DNA of 64,000 nucleotides from Neobacillus thermocopriae (GCF_010975035.1 NZ_JAAIUV010000006.1:82803-146802), one strand, 5' to 3'; positions 18,716 through 27,876 are shown, counted from the stretch's first letter. Notes: generated by a model from the letters alone, not told the origin. A program made the numbers and translations.

Positions 18716-20645
18716 ATTTTTGAACTTCTGCTTTAAGTGATTGTAAAAACTCGCTAAAGGCTTGTGTTTCAGATTTCTGTTCCCCGTATTTACGGACATT
18801 TACAGCGTTTTCGGCTACTTCTTTATCACCGACAACGAGCATATACGGAATTTTTTGCATTTGGGCTTCACGAATTTTATATCCGATTTTTTCGTCTCGG
18901 CCATCTAATTCCACCCGGAATCCAGCCGCTTTAAGCTGTTCTTGAACACTTCTTGCATAATCATAATGCACTTCCGGTGATACAGGGATGACTTGAACCT
19001 GTACCGGAGCCAACCAAGTAGGGAATGCTCCTTTATATTCTTCAATTAAGTAAGCGACAAAGCGTTCCATTGTGGACACAACGCCACGGTGGATAACAAC
19101 CGGTCGATGCGGTTTGCCGTCTTCACCAACATAAGTTAAATCGAAGCGTTCAGGAAGCAAGAAATCCAATTGGACAGTTGAAAGTGTCTCGTCTTTTCCT
19201 AAAGCAGTTTTCACTTGAACGTCTAGCTTTGGACCATAGAACGCTGCTTCCCCTTCTGCTTCATAATAGTCAAGTCCTAGCTCATCCATCGCTTGCTTCA
19301 ACATGCCCTGTGCTTTTTCCCACATAGCATCATCATCATAGTATTTTTCCTTATCCTGTGGATCTCTGTAGGACAGACGGAACGAATAATCTGTAATGTT
19401 AAAGTCTTTATATACTTCGAGAATTAATGAAACGACACGCTGGAATTCTTCTTTAATTTGATCCGGACGAACGAAAATATGCGCATCATTTAATGTCATA
19501 CCCCGTACACGCTGAAGACCAGATAACGCGCCAGACATTTCATATCGGTGCATCGTGCCAAGCTCCGCAATACGAATAGGTAGCTCACGATAGCTGTGCA
19601 TAGAATTCTTGTAGACCATCATATGATGTGGACAGTTCATTGGACGAAGAACAAGCTGTTCATTATCCATTTCCATTACCGGGAACATATCTTCATGGTA
19701 ATGATCCCAGTGACCGGAAGTTTTATAAAGTTCCACATTTGCCATGATTGGTGTATATACATGGTCATAGCCCAAGCTGACCTCTTTATCTACGATATAG
19801 CGTTCTATGATGCGACGAATAGTAGCCCCTTTTGGCAGCCAAAGCGGCAAACCTTGTCCGACTTTTTGAGACGTAGTAAACAGGCTCAGTTCTTTCCCAA
19901 GCTTGCGATGATCACGTTCTTTCGCTTCTTCCAATAAACGGAGATGCTCTTTTAGATCTTCTTTTTTAAAGAATGCAGTACCGTAAATACGTTGAAGCAT
20001 TTTGTTATTGCTATCTCCTCGCCAGTAAGCACCAGCAATACTTAATAATTTAAATTCTTTAATTTTTCCAGTGGAAGGTACGTGTATGCCACGGCAAAGG
20101 TCAAAAAACTCTCCTTGCTCGTAAATCGTTACTGTTTCCTCATCCGGAATCGCTTCAATTAGCTCTAACTTATACTCATCGCCAATTTCTTTATAAAGTT
20201 GTACCGCTTCAGCACGGCTAACTTCTTTACGTACAATCTCTAGATTTTCATTTACAATTTTCGCCATTTCTTTTTCGATTTTTGGTAAATCATCCGGTGT
20301 TAAAGACACTTCAAGATCCATATCATAATAGAATCCACCTTCAATCACCGGCCCGACGCCAAGCTTTACACCTGGATATAAGCGCTTTACCGCTTGTGCC
20401 ATTAAGTGAGCTGTACTATGACGAAGCACCTCTAAAGCCTCAGGTGAATCTTGAGTGACAATTTCGATAGAACCGTCTTCATGGATTGGACGACGAAGGT
20501 CAATTAATTGACCGTTAAGCTTTCCGGCAATGGCCTTTTTCTTAAGGCCTGGGCTAATCGATGCCGCGATATCCTCGGAAGTCGTTCCTTGTGGAAACTC
20601 CTTTACAGCTCCATCAGGAAATGTAATTTTTACCACCTCTGACAT
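18714..20645 (-). CDS. thrS: Threonyl-tRNA synthetase
   Basis: Class II synthetase. The start at ATG 20645, after AAGGAGGAGTT, gives 643 residues, exactly the B. subtilis size. Order: TGS domain (about 1-64, [19 protein letters not shown]), editing/SAD domain ([16 protein letters not shown] and the Cys/His site [13 protein letters not shown]), catalytic core with zinc-binding RPMNCPHHM and motif 3 [18 protein letters not shown], and the C-terminal anticodon-binding domain ([11 protein letters not shown] onward). Its T-box shows regulation by uncharged tRNA-Thr. Confidence 0.97.
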   Translation of the reverse strand: MSEVVKITFPDGAVKEFPQGTTSEDIAASISPGLKKKAIAGKLNGQLIDLRRPIHEDGSIEIVTQDSPEALEVLRHSTAHLMAQAVKRLYPGVKLGVGPVIEGGFYYDMDLEVSLTPDDLPKIEKEMAKIVNENLEIVRKEVSRAEAVQLYKEIGDEYKLELIEAIPDEETVTIYEQGEFFDLCRGIHVPSTGKIKEFKLLSIAGAYWRGDSNNKMLQRIYGTAFFKKEDLKEHLRLLEEAKERDHRKLGKELSLFTTSQKVGQGLPLWLPKGATIRRIIERYIVDKEVSLGYDHVYTPIMANVELYKTSGHWDHYHEDMFPVMEMDNEQLVLRPMNCPHHMMVYKNSMHSYRELPIRIAELGTMHRYEMSGALSGLQRVRGMTLNDAHIFVRPDQIKEEFQRVVSLILEVYKDFNITDYSFRLSYRDPQDKEKYYDDDAMWEKAQGMLKQAMDELGLDYYEAEGEAAFYGPKLDVQVKTALGKDETLSTVQLDFLLPERFDLTYVGEDGKPHRPVVIHRGVVSTMERFVAYLIEEYKGAFPTWLAPVQVQVIPVSPEVHYDYARSVQEQLKAAGFRVELDGRDEKIGYKIREAQMQKIPYMLVVGDKEVAENAVNVRKYGEQKSETQAFSEFLQSLKAEVQK

Positions 20646-20788
20646 ATTTAACTCCTCCTTTGAAAAATAGTCTGTGTTTAAAATTAGGGCAAAGCAATAG
20701 CGCATTTGGAGCTTTAGTCCTCACTGTCATAAGAGCATGGACTCTTACTCCTATCAACTTATGCACTATTCATAGACAGCTAATCAAT

Positions 20789-21072
20789 AAAAAAACCCGT
20801 CCCTCCAATAAAGGGACGAGTTATAATTAACACGTGGTTCCACCCAATTTTTCATTTTTGAAATCCTAATGCTTCAAAAATGACTCTAGTTCAGGTAACG
20901 GCTGCATCCGTCAACAATTACAGGCTTCTCAATGAAGCGTTCACTGTTGAAGTTTAAAGGTGGTAAGTATTTTTTTCGTGTTAGGAGGCTTCCAGCCATG
21001 ACCTCCCTCTCTATAAACCGTAAAAAAATACTCTTGTCCTTATCATTACTTTTACTATGAAATTCAACTATG
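20789..21072 (-). promoter_or_regulatory. T-box leader of thrS
   Basis: The T-box sequence TTGGGTGGAACCACGTG lies at 20847-20831 (minus) and is followed by a terminator (20794-20804 with 20812-20822, then a T run). The UGGA bulge would pair with UCCA, fitting a tRNA-Thr discriminator U. Pairable flanks AGTATTTTTTT and AAAAAAATACT (about 21028 and 20968) close a stem I. An ACC near 20960 is a possible Thr specifier but was not proven by folding. Confidence 0.92.
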
Positions 21073-21078
21073 TACGTT

Positions 21079-21107
21079 ATTATAATCAGTTATTTTTGAA
21101 TTTGCAA
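21079..21107 (-). promoter_or_regulatory. Promoter of the thrS T-box transcript
   Basis: Minus strand TTGCAA (21107-21102), 17 bases, TATAAT (21084-21079): a strong housekeeping promoter just after the ytxC stop. Confidence 0.75.
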
Positions 21108-21143
21108 CCTCATAATACTAATTATTTCAACAATTTTTTGTTT

Positions 21144-22007
21144 TTATGCGTGGTTTTCGGAAGAATAAGCTGATTTTTCCCAAAATAATTCGTAAGGCTT
21201 AATAATGACTCTTTCTTCAAAAATATTGTTAATCGTTCGAATGAGTGGAGCTTCTGTATCCTTTGTATAGAGAAAAATTGTCGTTGGTGCAATGGACAAA
21301 AGCGGAGCAATTGTGACGGAGTCGACATAAACAGGATGATTGACAAGTAATTTTCGGTCAATCAATTTTGTTAATTCACTTCTTTTGATTTCTTCTAACT
21401 GGCCATTATAGAACGTAATCTCCTCATCAAATAACAGATGAATGACTTGAAATTTCGGATCACGCCCCACTAAGAAGTCCCTAAGCATCTGGACAAACAT
21501 TTGATATTCTTGTTCCATTTTATATTCATCAATGGAGATTTCTACATAGTTTGTAAGATGCTTCAAATAGGAACGAAGCCGGAACTTAACGAAGGAATCA
21601 AATGAAAAAGAAACATTTTCCTGAAATACATGGTCAATTGCTGCACGGATATTCAGTCCTTCTTTTGGGTGTTTTAAAAAAACAGAAAGATCTTCTCTTT
21701 GACCTTCTTGAATGGAGTAGATAATCTCAATAATTTGCTGTTGTTCTTCAGGATCCTCATAATAAAATTGATTCATTAAAATGTCACGAAACCAATCATC
21801 TTGTTTAATTTTTGTAATAAATTCATAGAAGGCATTTTTTACATTAGTAAAAAATTGTTCTGATGCTACACCTTCCATTATTTTAACTATATGGCGATCT
21901 TCAATAAGAAGAATATTTTCATTATCAAAATGATCATTTAAAGACTTGAGCAAGTGGTTATAAAACTTTATTGCATCCATCTTAGTTTGGAAGATGATTT
22001 CTGCCAA
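21144..22007 (-). CDS. ytxC: YtxC-like sporulation protein
   Basis: 287 residues of the YtxC family, placed next to dnaB-dnaI as in B. subtilis. The start is TTG at 22007, with AGGGGGG directly upstream; the longer in-frame version would start before the ribosome site. No signal peptide or membrane span is evident. Central segments NVSFSFDSFVKFRLRSYLKH and LTNYVEISIDEYKMEQEYQ are the kind of conserved block seen in the family. Biochemical role unknown. A terminator at 22092-22123 separates it from dnaI. Confidence 0.75.
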   Translation of the reverse strand: MAEIIFQTKMDAIKFYNHLLKSLNDHFDNENILLIEDRHIVKIMEGVASEQFFTNVKNAFYEFITKIKQDDWFRDILMNQFYYEDPEEQQQIIEIIYSIQEGQREDLSVFLKHPKEGLNIRAAIDHVFQENVSFSFDSFVKFRLRSYLKHLTNYVEISIDEYKMEQEYQMFVQMLRDFLVGRDPKFQVIHLLFDEEITFYNGQLEEIKRSELTKLIDRKLLVNHPVYVDSVTIAPLLSIAPTTIFLYTKDTEAPLIRTINNIFEERVIIKPYELFWEKSAYSSENHA

Positions 22008-22091
22008 CCAAATCCCCCCTAAAAACCAACTCTCTGTTTTCATGTATATGGGGGACTTGGCCAAAATAGAAGTTTGCGGATAGAAAGCGAT

Positions 22092-22123
22092 AAAAAAAGA
22101 CTGCCGGTTTTCCCCTGACAGTC
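22092..22123 (-). terminator. Terminator of dnaB-dnaI
   Basis: Stem GACTGTC/GGCAGTC (minus strand, one G-U pair) with an 11-base loop, followed by TTTTTTTATC. It lies between dnaI and ytxC. Confidence 0.8.
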
Positions 22124-22144
22124 CTCACAAAAAAGTATTCTCAT

Positions 22145-23074
22145 TTAATATCGACGATTTGGTCCACCGACCATAACAGGTTCGCTCAATGCCTTGATTC
22201 GCTCCATAATCCTACGGGCTTTCATTTTTTCTTCTTCACCACGCTGGCTATAGGTTAAATGGTGTTCAAGCCCTTGATAGTCAAAATTAGAGGTGAAGAA
22301 AGTTGGAAGGTTTTCAAGCATACGGAATTGTAAAATCGGACCAAGAATTTCATCTCTTGTCCAACTGGAAACAGCTTCTGCACCAATATCATCGAGCATT
22401 AAGATTGGCTCTTTTTTCAGTGCATCAATCTTTTCGTTCAAAGTTGCATCAGCAATCGCGCTTTTCATTTCCCTAAACAACTCAGGAACATACACAATCA
22501 TAGAAGAAATTTGCTTTTTAGCCAATTTATTAGCTATCGCACCTAACAGATAAGATTTACCCACTCCAAATTTTCCGTAAAAATAAAGACCCTTTACCGG
22601 TTTCCCCTGCTCATAATTTAATAAAAAGGAAGCAGCCTTTTTTACCGCATCTATTCGATCCTCATCATGTTCAAATTCCTCAAAACTTGCTGTTAAAATA
22701 TCCTTTGGCACATAAAGACTTTTAATTAATTTTTCATTTTTCCGTTTTTCATCCTCCATCACTTTTCTTGGACAGCGATCATAGCGAACATCAATGGAAT
22801 TTCTAGTCAAAATTAATTCCGGATGATAGCCCTTCATAATGTTTGTACAGGCATCAAGACTTTCGCACTTATGACAGTACTTACTCTGATGCGTATACTC
22901 ATAAAGCTTACCTAAGCTTTTTTCAATCATTTCTTCTGTTATAGCCTGTTGATTTTCCCTAATAAATGCTTTGATGTCAGGATGCTCTAATGTTTCCTTA
23001 CGCATTTTTACAAATCGTTTTTGAAAATTTTCACTTGAGGCTAATCGTTTTAGTGTTTGGTTGATCTTTTCCAT
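22145..23074 (-). CDS. dnaI: Primosomal helicase loader DnaI
   Basis: Loads the replicative helicase DnaC onto DNA together with DnaB. 309 residues. An N-terminal helicase-binding domain has a Cys cluster (C67, C70, C76, C101). The AAA+ ATPase domain has Walker A GKFGVGKS (about 167-174) and Walker B ILMLDDIGAE. The sensor region YSQRGEEEKMKARRIMERI is typical. It follows dnaB by ten bases, the usual dnaB-dnaI pair. Confidence 0.95.
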   Translation of the reverse strand: MEKINQTLKRLASSENFQKRFVKMRKETLEHPDIKAFIRENQQAITEEMIEKSLGKLYEYTHQSKYCHKCESLDACTNIMKGYHPELILTRNSIDVRYDRCPRKVMEDEKRKNEKLIKSLYVPKDILTASFEEFEHDEDRIDAVKKAASFLLNYEQGKPVKGLYFYGKFGVGKSYLLGAIANKLAKKQISSMIVYVPELFREMKSAIADATLNEKIDALKKEPILMLDDIGAEAVSSWTRDEILGPILQFRMLENLPTFFTSNFDYQGLEHHLTYSQRGEEEKMKARRIMERIKALSEPVMVGGPNRRY

Positions 23075-23084
23075 AAGTCACCTT

Positions 23085-24476
23085 CTAATCATCGAATGCT
23101 TTAAGCATTTCTTCAATTTCACGTTTTTTGGCCTCTAAATCTTCATTTTTGCTGTGTGATAGAGGATCAGATTTCTTGGGCTGGTCTTCATCAAACCAAT
23201 CAGGTATAAGCTCTGTACGGGTAGCTTTTTGTCTTACTGTTTTTCCCGATTGCTTTTTCCCTTTTTCCCAATCTTTATATTCCTTCTTCGCGACTTCCAT
23301 TGCCTCTTTGACTGTTTTAATTTGCAATCGTGCCCAAGTGCTGGCAATTGAACCTGCATAAGCTTTCGTCAACTTTCTATTCGTTTTTTCCATAACATAA
23401 TGAATGAGAACATTGATCACACCTGGAAGCAGCTTTTGTTTAAACATCATTTCTTCAATCGTTTGAATCTCTGACTGAGATGGTTCGGCTCCGCCGGCTA
23501 GGTATTTTAAAAATTCTAAAGGCGAGGTCGTTTCTAAATAATGAATGAGCTTTTCTTCCTTCGTCTTCGGTTCTTCAAGCTGTACTCTGTAAGCAATAGG
23601 CTGAGTTCTTTCAATCAGCATTGGTAGCTGGTCGTAATTAACAAATTGATACCAATCGCGAGCTGCTTTTCTTAACTCTTCAATGTCAATTTCATTAGAC
23701 TCATTCAAGGCGCTTAAAACAATATTTTTCATTTGAATAGCGTCGATATTATAAAGAAAAGCTAGATTACTAATAGCCTCTTTTACTTTTGGAGTCAACG
23801 CTTTTTTCGGAACAAGTGATTCATTTAAACCAATCATCAAGAGATCAAAATCAAATGTATCTATTCCTATTTGAATTCCCTTTTGTTCATGGCGACCAAT
23901 AAATTGTTCATTTTCCTTTGCTTGGAGATCCTTTGAAGCTTCCTGTAAATATTGAAGACTTTCAGGTGTTGCGGATGAAAATACATCCTGAAAAGCTCTT
24001 GTAACCTCGGAATAATCGCCATTTTTTGGAATAGCTTGATCCGAGAAAAAACGTTTTAACCTAGCAAAGTGATTTTTCCCAATTTTTCGATATAAAAAGA
24101 TGTTTAACATGCCATCTAGGAAAAATTTTTCCGGACTGAGCGGTGGCTGAAGCTCATAAATAAAAGAACGCTCGCTATCATCTGTTTTGACATATGTTTT
24201 TAACAGTCCTATACCCTCCAGCTTTAAGCGAGCTTCATAAATCTCTTTCAAATTCAATCCTAATAGATTCATCAATAAATGGTGAGTGGAGGATTCGGCC
24301 CACAATCGATTTTCCTCGACCTCTGACCATAATGTCATATATAAGCTGAAGCAAGTAGAGCCGATCAAAGGTTGATATAAGAACGTCAGCACTTTGCGGT
24401 CATAATCATGCAGCAGCCCGTTAGTAGTGACGATATAACGATCTATCGGAAGAATTTCTTGCCAATGCTGCGCCAT
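23085..24476 (-). CDS. dnaB: Replication initiation and membrane attachment protein DnaB
   Basis: Gram-positive primosome protein (not the E. coli helicase) that recruits the helicase at oriC and restart sites. 463 residues from ATG 24476. A TTG six bases upstream is possible but sits too close to the GGAGAGG site. The N-terminal winged-helix-like domain begins QHWQEILPIDRYIVTTNG and includes LTFLYQPLIGSTCFSLYMTL. Two DnaD-like regions follow, the second ending in GSIASTWARLQIKTVKEAM. The acidic/basic tail is low-complexity. In an operon with dnaI. Confidence 0.93.
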   Translation of the reverse strand: MAQHWQEILPIDRYIVTTNGLLHDYDRKVLTFLYQPLIGSTCFSLYMTLWSEVEENRLWAESSTHHLLMNLLGLNLKEIYEARLKLEGIGLLKTYVKTDDSERSFIYELQPPLSPEKFFLDGMLNIFLYRKIGKNHFARLKRFFSDQAIPKNGDYSEVTRAFQDVFSSATPESLQYLQEASKDLQAKENEQFIGRHEQKGIQIGIDTFDFDLLMIGLNESLVPKKALTPKVKEAISNLAFLYNIDAIQMKNIVLSALNESNEIDIEELRKAARDWYQFVNYDQLPMLIERTQPIAYRVQLEEPKTKEEKLIHYLETTSPLEFLKYLAGGAEPSQSEIQTIEEMMFKQKLLPGVINVLIHYVMEKTNRKLTKAYAGSIASTWARLQIKTVKEAMEVAKKEYKDWEKGKKQSGKTVRQKATRTELIPDWFDEDQPKKSDPLSHSKNEDLEAKKREIEEMLKAFDD

Positions 24477-24705
24477 AATCAACCAACCTCTCCTAAAAAT
24501 GTTTCCCCCAAATCTAATTAGCGGGATTAAAATTTACTATTGATTTGCGAACCATCCACTTTCACTTATTAAGAAAATACGAAGAAACTACCTAAGTCCT
24601 TGGTTGTTTAACCTCATAAGTACAAATGAACATTCAAGTTGTCTTCGTATTAGCTCCTCCAAGTAACATAGTGAAAATCAACCGTAAACTTTAATATAAC
24701 CTAAA

Positions 24706-24737
24706 TGAAAAAGAGCCAAAAAACTTTAGCTCTTTTA
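24706..24737 (-). terminator. Terminator of nrdR
   Basis: Stem AAAAGAGC/GCTCTTTT (24709-24716 with 24729-24736), with TTTTTC following on the minus strand; it overlaps the nrdR stop. The remaining 225 bases to dnaB (24480-24705) contain no gene and no promoter I can defend. Confidence 0.75.
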
Positions 24738-25196
24738 AGATTTTTCCTTTTTAATCAATTCCTTTAATTCCTCAATAAAAACATTAATATCTTTAAATTG
24801 ACGATACACGGAGGCAAATCGGACATAGGCAACTTCATCCACCTTTGCTAGCCTGTCCATAACCATTTCGCCAATTGCTTCACTTTTTATCTCAGATATT
24901 CCTTGATTGCGCAGTATTTTTTCCACTCCATGGGTAATATCTTCTAATTCCTTTAATGCGACTGGCCTCTTTTCGCAGGCTTTAATCAACCCACGGAGAA
25001 TTTTATCACGGCTGAATTCTTCTCTTGTGCCTTCTTTTTTCACAACAATTAATGGAATTTCTTCGATTTTCTCAAAAGTCGTAAAACGGTAGCCACATTC
25101 TTCGCATTCCCGTCTTCTTCGTGTTGCCCGGCCCTCATCAACTGGGCGAGAATCGAGAACACGTGTACCATAATTTTGACATGAAGGGCATTTCAT
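24735..25196 (-). CDS. nrdR: Transcriptional repressor NrdR
   Basis: Zinc-ribbon/ATP-cone repressor of ribonucleotide reductase genes, sensing dATP/ATP. 153 residues from ATG 25196 (AGTTGGAG upstream). The zinc ribbon uses C3, C6, C31 and C34 ([10 protein letters not shown] and RRECEECGY) with the basic stretch ATRRRR between. The ATP cone (about 49-139) starts [19 protein letters not shown]. In B. subtilis it lies upstream of dnaB too. Whether it reads through into dnaB is unclear because a terminator intervenes. Confidence 0.95.
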   Translation of the reverse strand: MKCPSCQNYGTRVLDSRPVDEGRATRRRRECEECGYRFTTFEKIEEIPLIVVKKEGTREEFSRDKILRGLIKACEKRPVALKELEDITHGVEKILRNQGISEIKSEAIGEMVMDRLAKVDEVAYVRFASVYRQFKDINVFIEELKELIKKEKS

Positions 25197-25307
25197 CGAA
25201 TCAACTCCAACTCTATGGTAAATCCATATCCATTCCAAAGATTATCCTACTATTATCTTATAAAAAAGAGATTCATTGTACAAGTATTGTCTTTGTATTA
25301 TTGCTTA

Positions 25308-25676
25308 TTAGATTCTTGTATGCAATTGATTGATTCGTTCATAGTAGGATTGAATTCGTTTTTTTAATTCGGGATAAATCCCAAATAACGAAAATTTTTC
25401 TGAGGAGATTTTAAAATCAACCGCCGTTTCCATTGGTCTTACATTAACCACTGTAATAATTAGAAAACACGAGAATGGCTTACTGACCTCAACAGCAATC
25501 TCCCCGCGATCTTTTGAAACAGTGACCACACGGCAATCGGCATCGTCTTTAAACATCCGTTCCACTGAATCAAAAATTTGATTATATGTTCCTTTATAAT
25601 AGTGCGTTTTCAGGACCTCATCTTTTTGCTGGTCAGAGGTTTCAATTTCCTTTTTATATCTAGTTAGTAAACCCAT
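25308..25676 (-). CDS. Conserved cytosolic protein of unknown function
   Basis: 122 residues from ATG 25676, with GGGGGAAT eight bases upstream. No membrane span. The C-terminal part has a hydrophobic beta-rich segment FSCFLIITVVNVRPMETAVDF and ends ELKKRIQSYYERINQLH. I do not recognise a named domain. It lies between nrdR (112 bases) and speD. It is the same strand as its neighbours and has a good ribosome site, so it is very probably expressed. Confidence 0.7.
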   Translation of the reverse strand: MGLLTRYKKEIETSDQQKDEVLKTHYYKGTYNQIFDSVERMFKDDADCRVVTVSKDRGEIAVEVSKPFSCFLIITVVNVRPMETAVDFKISSEKFSLFGIYPELKKRIQSYYERINQLHTRI

Positions 25677-25736
25677 TAATGATTCCCCCATACAATTTAT
25701 CTTTCTTTTATTTTATATCAAGATCCTAAAAATATA

Positions 25737-25762
25737 AAAAGAGGTGTATAATACACCTCTTT
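25737..25762 (-). terminator. Terminator of speD
   Basis: A long stem AAAGAGGTGTAT/ATACACCTCTTT (25738-25762), followed by TTATATTTTT on the minus strand. Confidence 0.85.
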
Positions 25763-25775
25763 GTTCTCATATGGA

Positions 25776-26150
25776 TTATAGAGCTTTTGCTTGTTTTACC
25801 TGTACTGGACCCATCCCGCGTGGAATTTCGATATTCTCACGAGTTTCAGCATTTAGAGCTTCTGCAATATAGTCAGCAGCAATATTTGGATCCATATCGC
25901 CGCAAGTATACACATCAATGCTAGCATATCCATGTTCAGGGAAGCTGTGAATTGTCAGGTGTGATTCAGAAATAATGACTACACCACTTACTCCTTGTGG
26001 AGCAAATTTATGAAAAGCTACCTCACGAATTTCTGCACCTGATTTTAATGCTGCTTCAACAAACGTTTTTTCAATAAAATCCATGTCATTCAATTTTTCA
26101 AAGTCACATCCCCACAATTCGGAGATCACGTGACGTCCCATCGTTTCCAT
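25776..26150 (-). CDS. speD: S-adenosylmethionine decarboxylase proenzyme
   Basis: Makes decarboxylated SAM, the aminopropyl donor for spermidine. 124 residues, class 1b. The self-cleavage site is in SESHLTIHS: cleavage before S63 yields the pyruvoyl group; H68 and C83 (VYTCGD) are the processing and proton-donor residues. Ends [18 protein letters not shown] 26150 has AAGGGGGAATTGAA before it. A 140-base structured leader precedes it (see 26151-26290). Stand-alone transcription unit. Confidence 0.96.
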   Translation of the reverse strand: METMGRHVISELWGCDFEKLNDMDFIEKTFVEAALKSGAEIREVAFHKFAPQGVSGVVIISESHLTIHSFPEHGYASIDVYTCGDMDPNIAADYIAEALNAETRENIEIPRGMGPVQVKQAKAL

Positions 26151-26290
26151 TTCAATTCCCCCTTACTCTTTTGGGTACTTCTTAAAATTTGATATTGACG
26201 GCGGCTTGTAATTACCACGGGGGAAAGTTAGTCCAGAGAGGTCCTAACCCTTTAAGTAATTAATCGTCACCTAATTTCAAGAAGTTCACG
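26151..26290 (-). promoter_or_regulatory. Structured 5' leader of speD
   Basis: From the promoter at 26297-26325 to the speD start there are about 140 untranslated bases. A nested imperfect hairpin covers 26197-26268: GACG with CGTC (outer), TAATTAC with GTAATTA (26209-26215 with 26256-26262), GTTAG with CTAAC (26227-26231 with 26244-26248), CC with GG (inner). No terminator follows. I do not recognise a known riboswitch class in it. Confidence 0.5.
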
Positions 26291-26296
26291 ATGACT

Positions 26297-26325
26297 AGTA
26301 TACTTTGTTTATATTTTTTTTGCAA
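26297..26325 (-). promoter_or_regulatory. SigA promoter of speD
   Basis: Minus strand TTGCAA (26325-26320), 17 bases, TATACT (26302-26297). Confidence 0.7.
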
Positions 26326-26360
26326 CATACTAAAATAAAAAAATCAAATAAATTAATTAG

Positions 26361-26565
26361 ATAAGCGAAAGCCCCCTGTTTAGCAGCGTATGACCTCCTC
26401 CCAAAAGCTATCGGTCGTGCGGTGTTGATGCTGTCGGACCCTTCCTTGTGGAGACTCTCCAACTAAGATATAGGAAACACGATGAGCGTAAGTGAACCGA
26501 TGTTGACTTATCGTAGGGCGGAGACCGAAGGCGTCTCGCTGCTAGGGGCTGGATCTAGACAGTTT
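26361..26565 (+). repeat. Dispersed hairpin-ended repeat, copy A (diverged)
   Basis: Begins ataagcgaaagccccctgtt and ends ctaggggctggatctagaca. It shares with the array at 39573-40425 the order GCCTCCTCCCAAAAGCTATC..., CTCCAACT, AGATA, GTTGACTTATCGTAGGGCGG and GAGACCGAAGG. The ends are partly complementary. It fills the gap between the speD promoter and the gapB terminator and has no reading frame of note. Confidence 0.8.
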
Positions 26566-26593
26566 ACAAAGACATAAATTTATTTTCCAGAAT

Positions 26594-26625
26594 AAAAAAA
26601 ATGCTGCCTATTCGACAGCATTTTT
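26594..26625 (-). terminator. Terminator of gapB
   Basis: Stem AAAAATGCTGTC/GGCAGCATTTTT (26594-26608 with 26614-26625) with A and T tracts, ten bases after the gapB stop. Confidence 0.87.
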
Positions 26626-26634
26626 ACTTTGTTA

Positions 26635-27666
26635 TTAACCAACCTTAACTCGAGACTTTTGCAGTAGTTGCTCAGCCACATACAGACTGAGATCCACCAC
26701 ACGGGCTGAATATCCCCATTCATTGTCGTACCAAGCAAGGACTTTTACTTTACGGGTTCCCATCACCATAGTGGACAGTCCATCGATAATGGCGGAGTGT
26801 TCATTTGTGTTAAAATCTACCGATACGAGTGGTTCCATAGTGAAGTCCAAAATACCTTTTAAAGAACCACTAGCAGCTTCTTTAAACGCATTATTAACAT
26901 CCTCAATGGTTACATCCTGCTTTAAGTCTACAACCAAATCGACAAGGGAAACGTTTGGTGTTGGGACACGAAGTGCCATACCATGAAGTTTTCCTTTCAA
27001 TTGCGGCAGTACAAGTGATAATGCTTTTGCCGCTCCCGTTGTCGTAGGAATGATAGATTGTCCACAGGCACGCGCTCTGCGTAAGTCTTTGTGCGGATTA
27101 TCAATATTCTTTTGGTCATTTGTATAAGCATGGACAGTCGTCATTAAACCACTTTCAATGCCAAACTTATCATCCAATACTTTTGCTACTGGTGCAAGGC
27201 AGTTGGTTGTACAAGATGCATTTGAAATGATCTCATGTTTTTCAATGTCCAACATTTCCTCGTTTACACCCATGACAATCGTTACATCTTCGTTTTTACC
27301 TGGTGCAGTTAATATGACTCTTTTCGCGCCTGCTTCAAGGTGTAGGGCAGCCTTTTCTCTTGAGTTAAATTTTCCAGTTGCCTCAATGACGATATCAATC
27401 CCCAACTCACGCCATGGCAATTCTTCAGGATTACGATTGCTTAATAATTTAACTCTTTTTCCATTTACGATTAATTCATTATCTAAAGGGATGACATCTC
27501 CCTGGAAAGTCCCATGATTGGTGTCATACTTGATTAAATGTGCCAAAGTTTCAGCAGGATAGCTTGCATTAATGGCTACCACATCAAGTTTTTCTTCAAG
27601 GATCGCTTGTCTAAAAACCATCCTTCCAATTCTCCCAAAACCGTTAATTGCGATACGTGCTTTCAT
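26635..27666 (-). CDS. gapB: NADP-type glyceraldehyde-3-phosphate dehydrogenase GapB
   Basis: Gluconeogenic GAPDH. 343 residues. The Rossmann start is INGFGRIGRMVFRQA; catalytic C152 is in NASCTTNC and H179 in TVHAYT. Residues 33-37 are NASYP where glycolytic NAD-specific enzymes have an Asp (about position 34); loss of this acid favours NADP, as in B. subtilis GapB. ATG 27666 follows GGAAGGGG. Three CcpN-like motifs lie in the upstream region, so glucose repression is likely. Confidence 0.93.
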   Translation of the reverse strand: MKARIAINGFGRIGRMVFRQAILEEKLDVVAINASYPAETLAHLIKYDTNHGTFQGDVIPLDNELIVNGKRVKLLSNRNPEELPWRELGIDIVIEATGKFNSREKAALHLEAGAKRVILTAPGKNEDVTIVMGVNEEMLDIEKHEIISNASCTTNCLAPVAKVLDDKFGIESGLMTTVHAYTNDQKNIDNPHKDLRRARACGQSIIPTTTGAAKALSLVLPQLKGKLHGMALRVPTPNVSLVDLVVDLKQDVTIEDVNNAFKEAASGSLKGILDFTMEPLVSVDFNTNEHSAIIDGLSTMVMGTRKVKVLAWYDNEWGYSARVVDLSLYVAEQLLQKSRVKVG

Positions 27667-27686
27667 TTTACGGCCCCTTCCGAATT

Positions 27687-27731
27687 AATGTTATACTTTT
27701 TATCTCTTTCTGTTGTTATTAGTATAACACA
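27687..27731 (-). promoter_or_regulatory. gapB promoter with two inverted CcpN-like operators
   Basis: Minus strand TGTGTTATACT (27731-27721) fits the CcpN consensus TRTGHYATAYW at all 11 positions and doubles as an extended -10 (TGTTATACT). A second copy, AATGTTATACT on the plus strand at 27687-27697, fits at 10 of 11 and points the other way. The two centres are 34 bases apart. The -35 is weak (ATCACA). Confidence 0.7.
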
Positions 27732-27800
27732 TTTAATTTTATTTGTGATGAATAAAACGCATATTTTTTTAAGTTTTATAATTCTGATAATTCATTAATA

Positions 27801-27836
27801 AAAAACCCTAGTTTGATAACAACTATCAAACTAGGG
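27801..27836 (-). terminator. Strong terminator upstream of gapB
   Basis: A perfect 13-bp stem CCCTAGTTTGATA/TATCAAACTAGGG with a five-base loop, then TTTTTTATT on the minus strand. It is a second terminator below coaE, 110 bases beyond the first. Confidence 0.85.
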
Positions 27837-27876
27837 AATTCCACCAATATAAAAAATCCCACACAATTAACACTGT

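Noticed and set aside
24480..24705. Small gene between nrdR and dnaB (13-codon frame after GGAGGAGC)
   Set aside because: Too short, with poor spacing between the putative ribosome site and the ATG; no support beyond chance.
26341..26600. Could the gapB-speD gap encode a riboswitch for gapB or speD?
   Set aside because: The sequence matches the dispersed repeat and is on the wrong side of both promoters; it was called as repeat instead.
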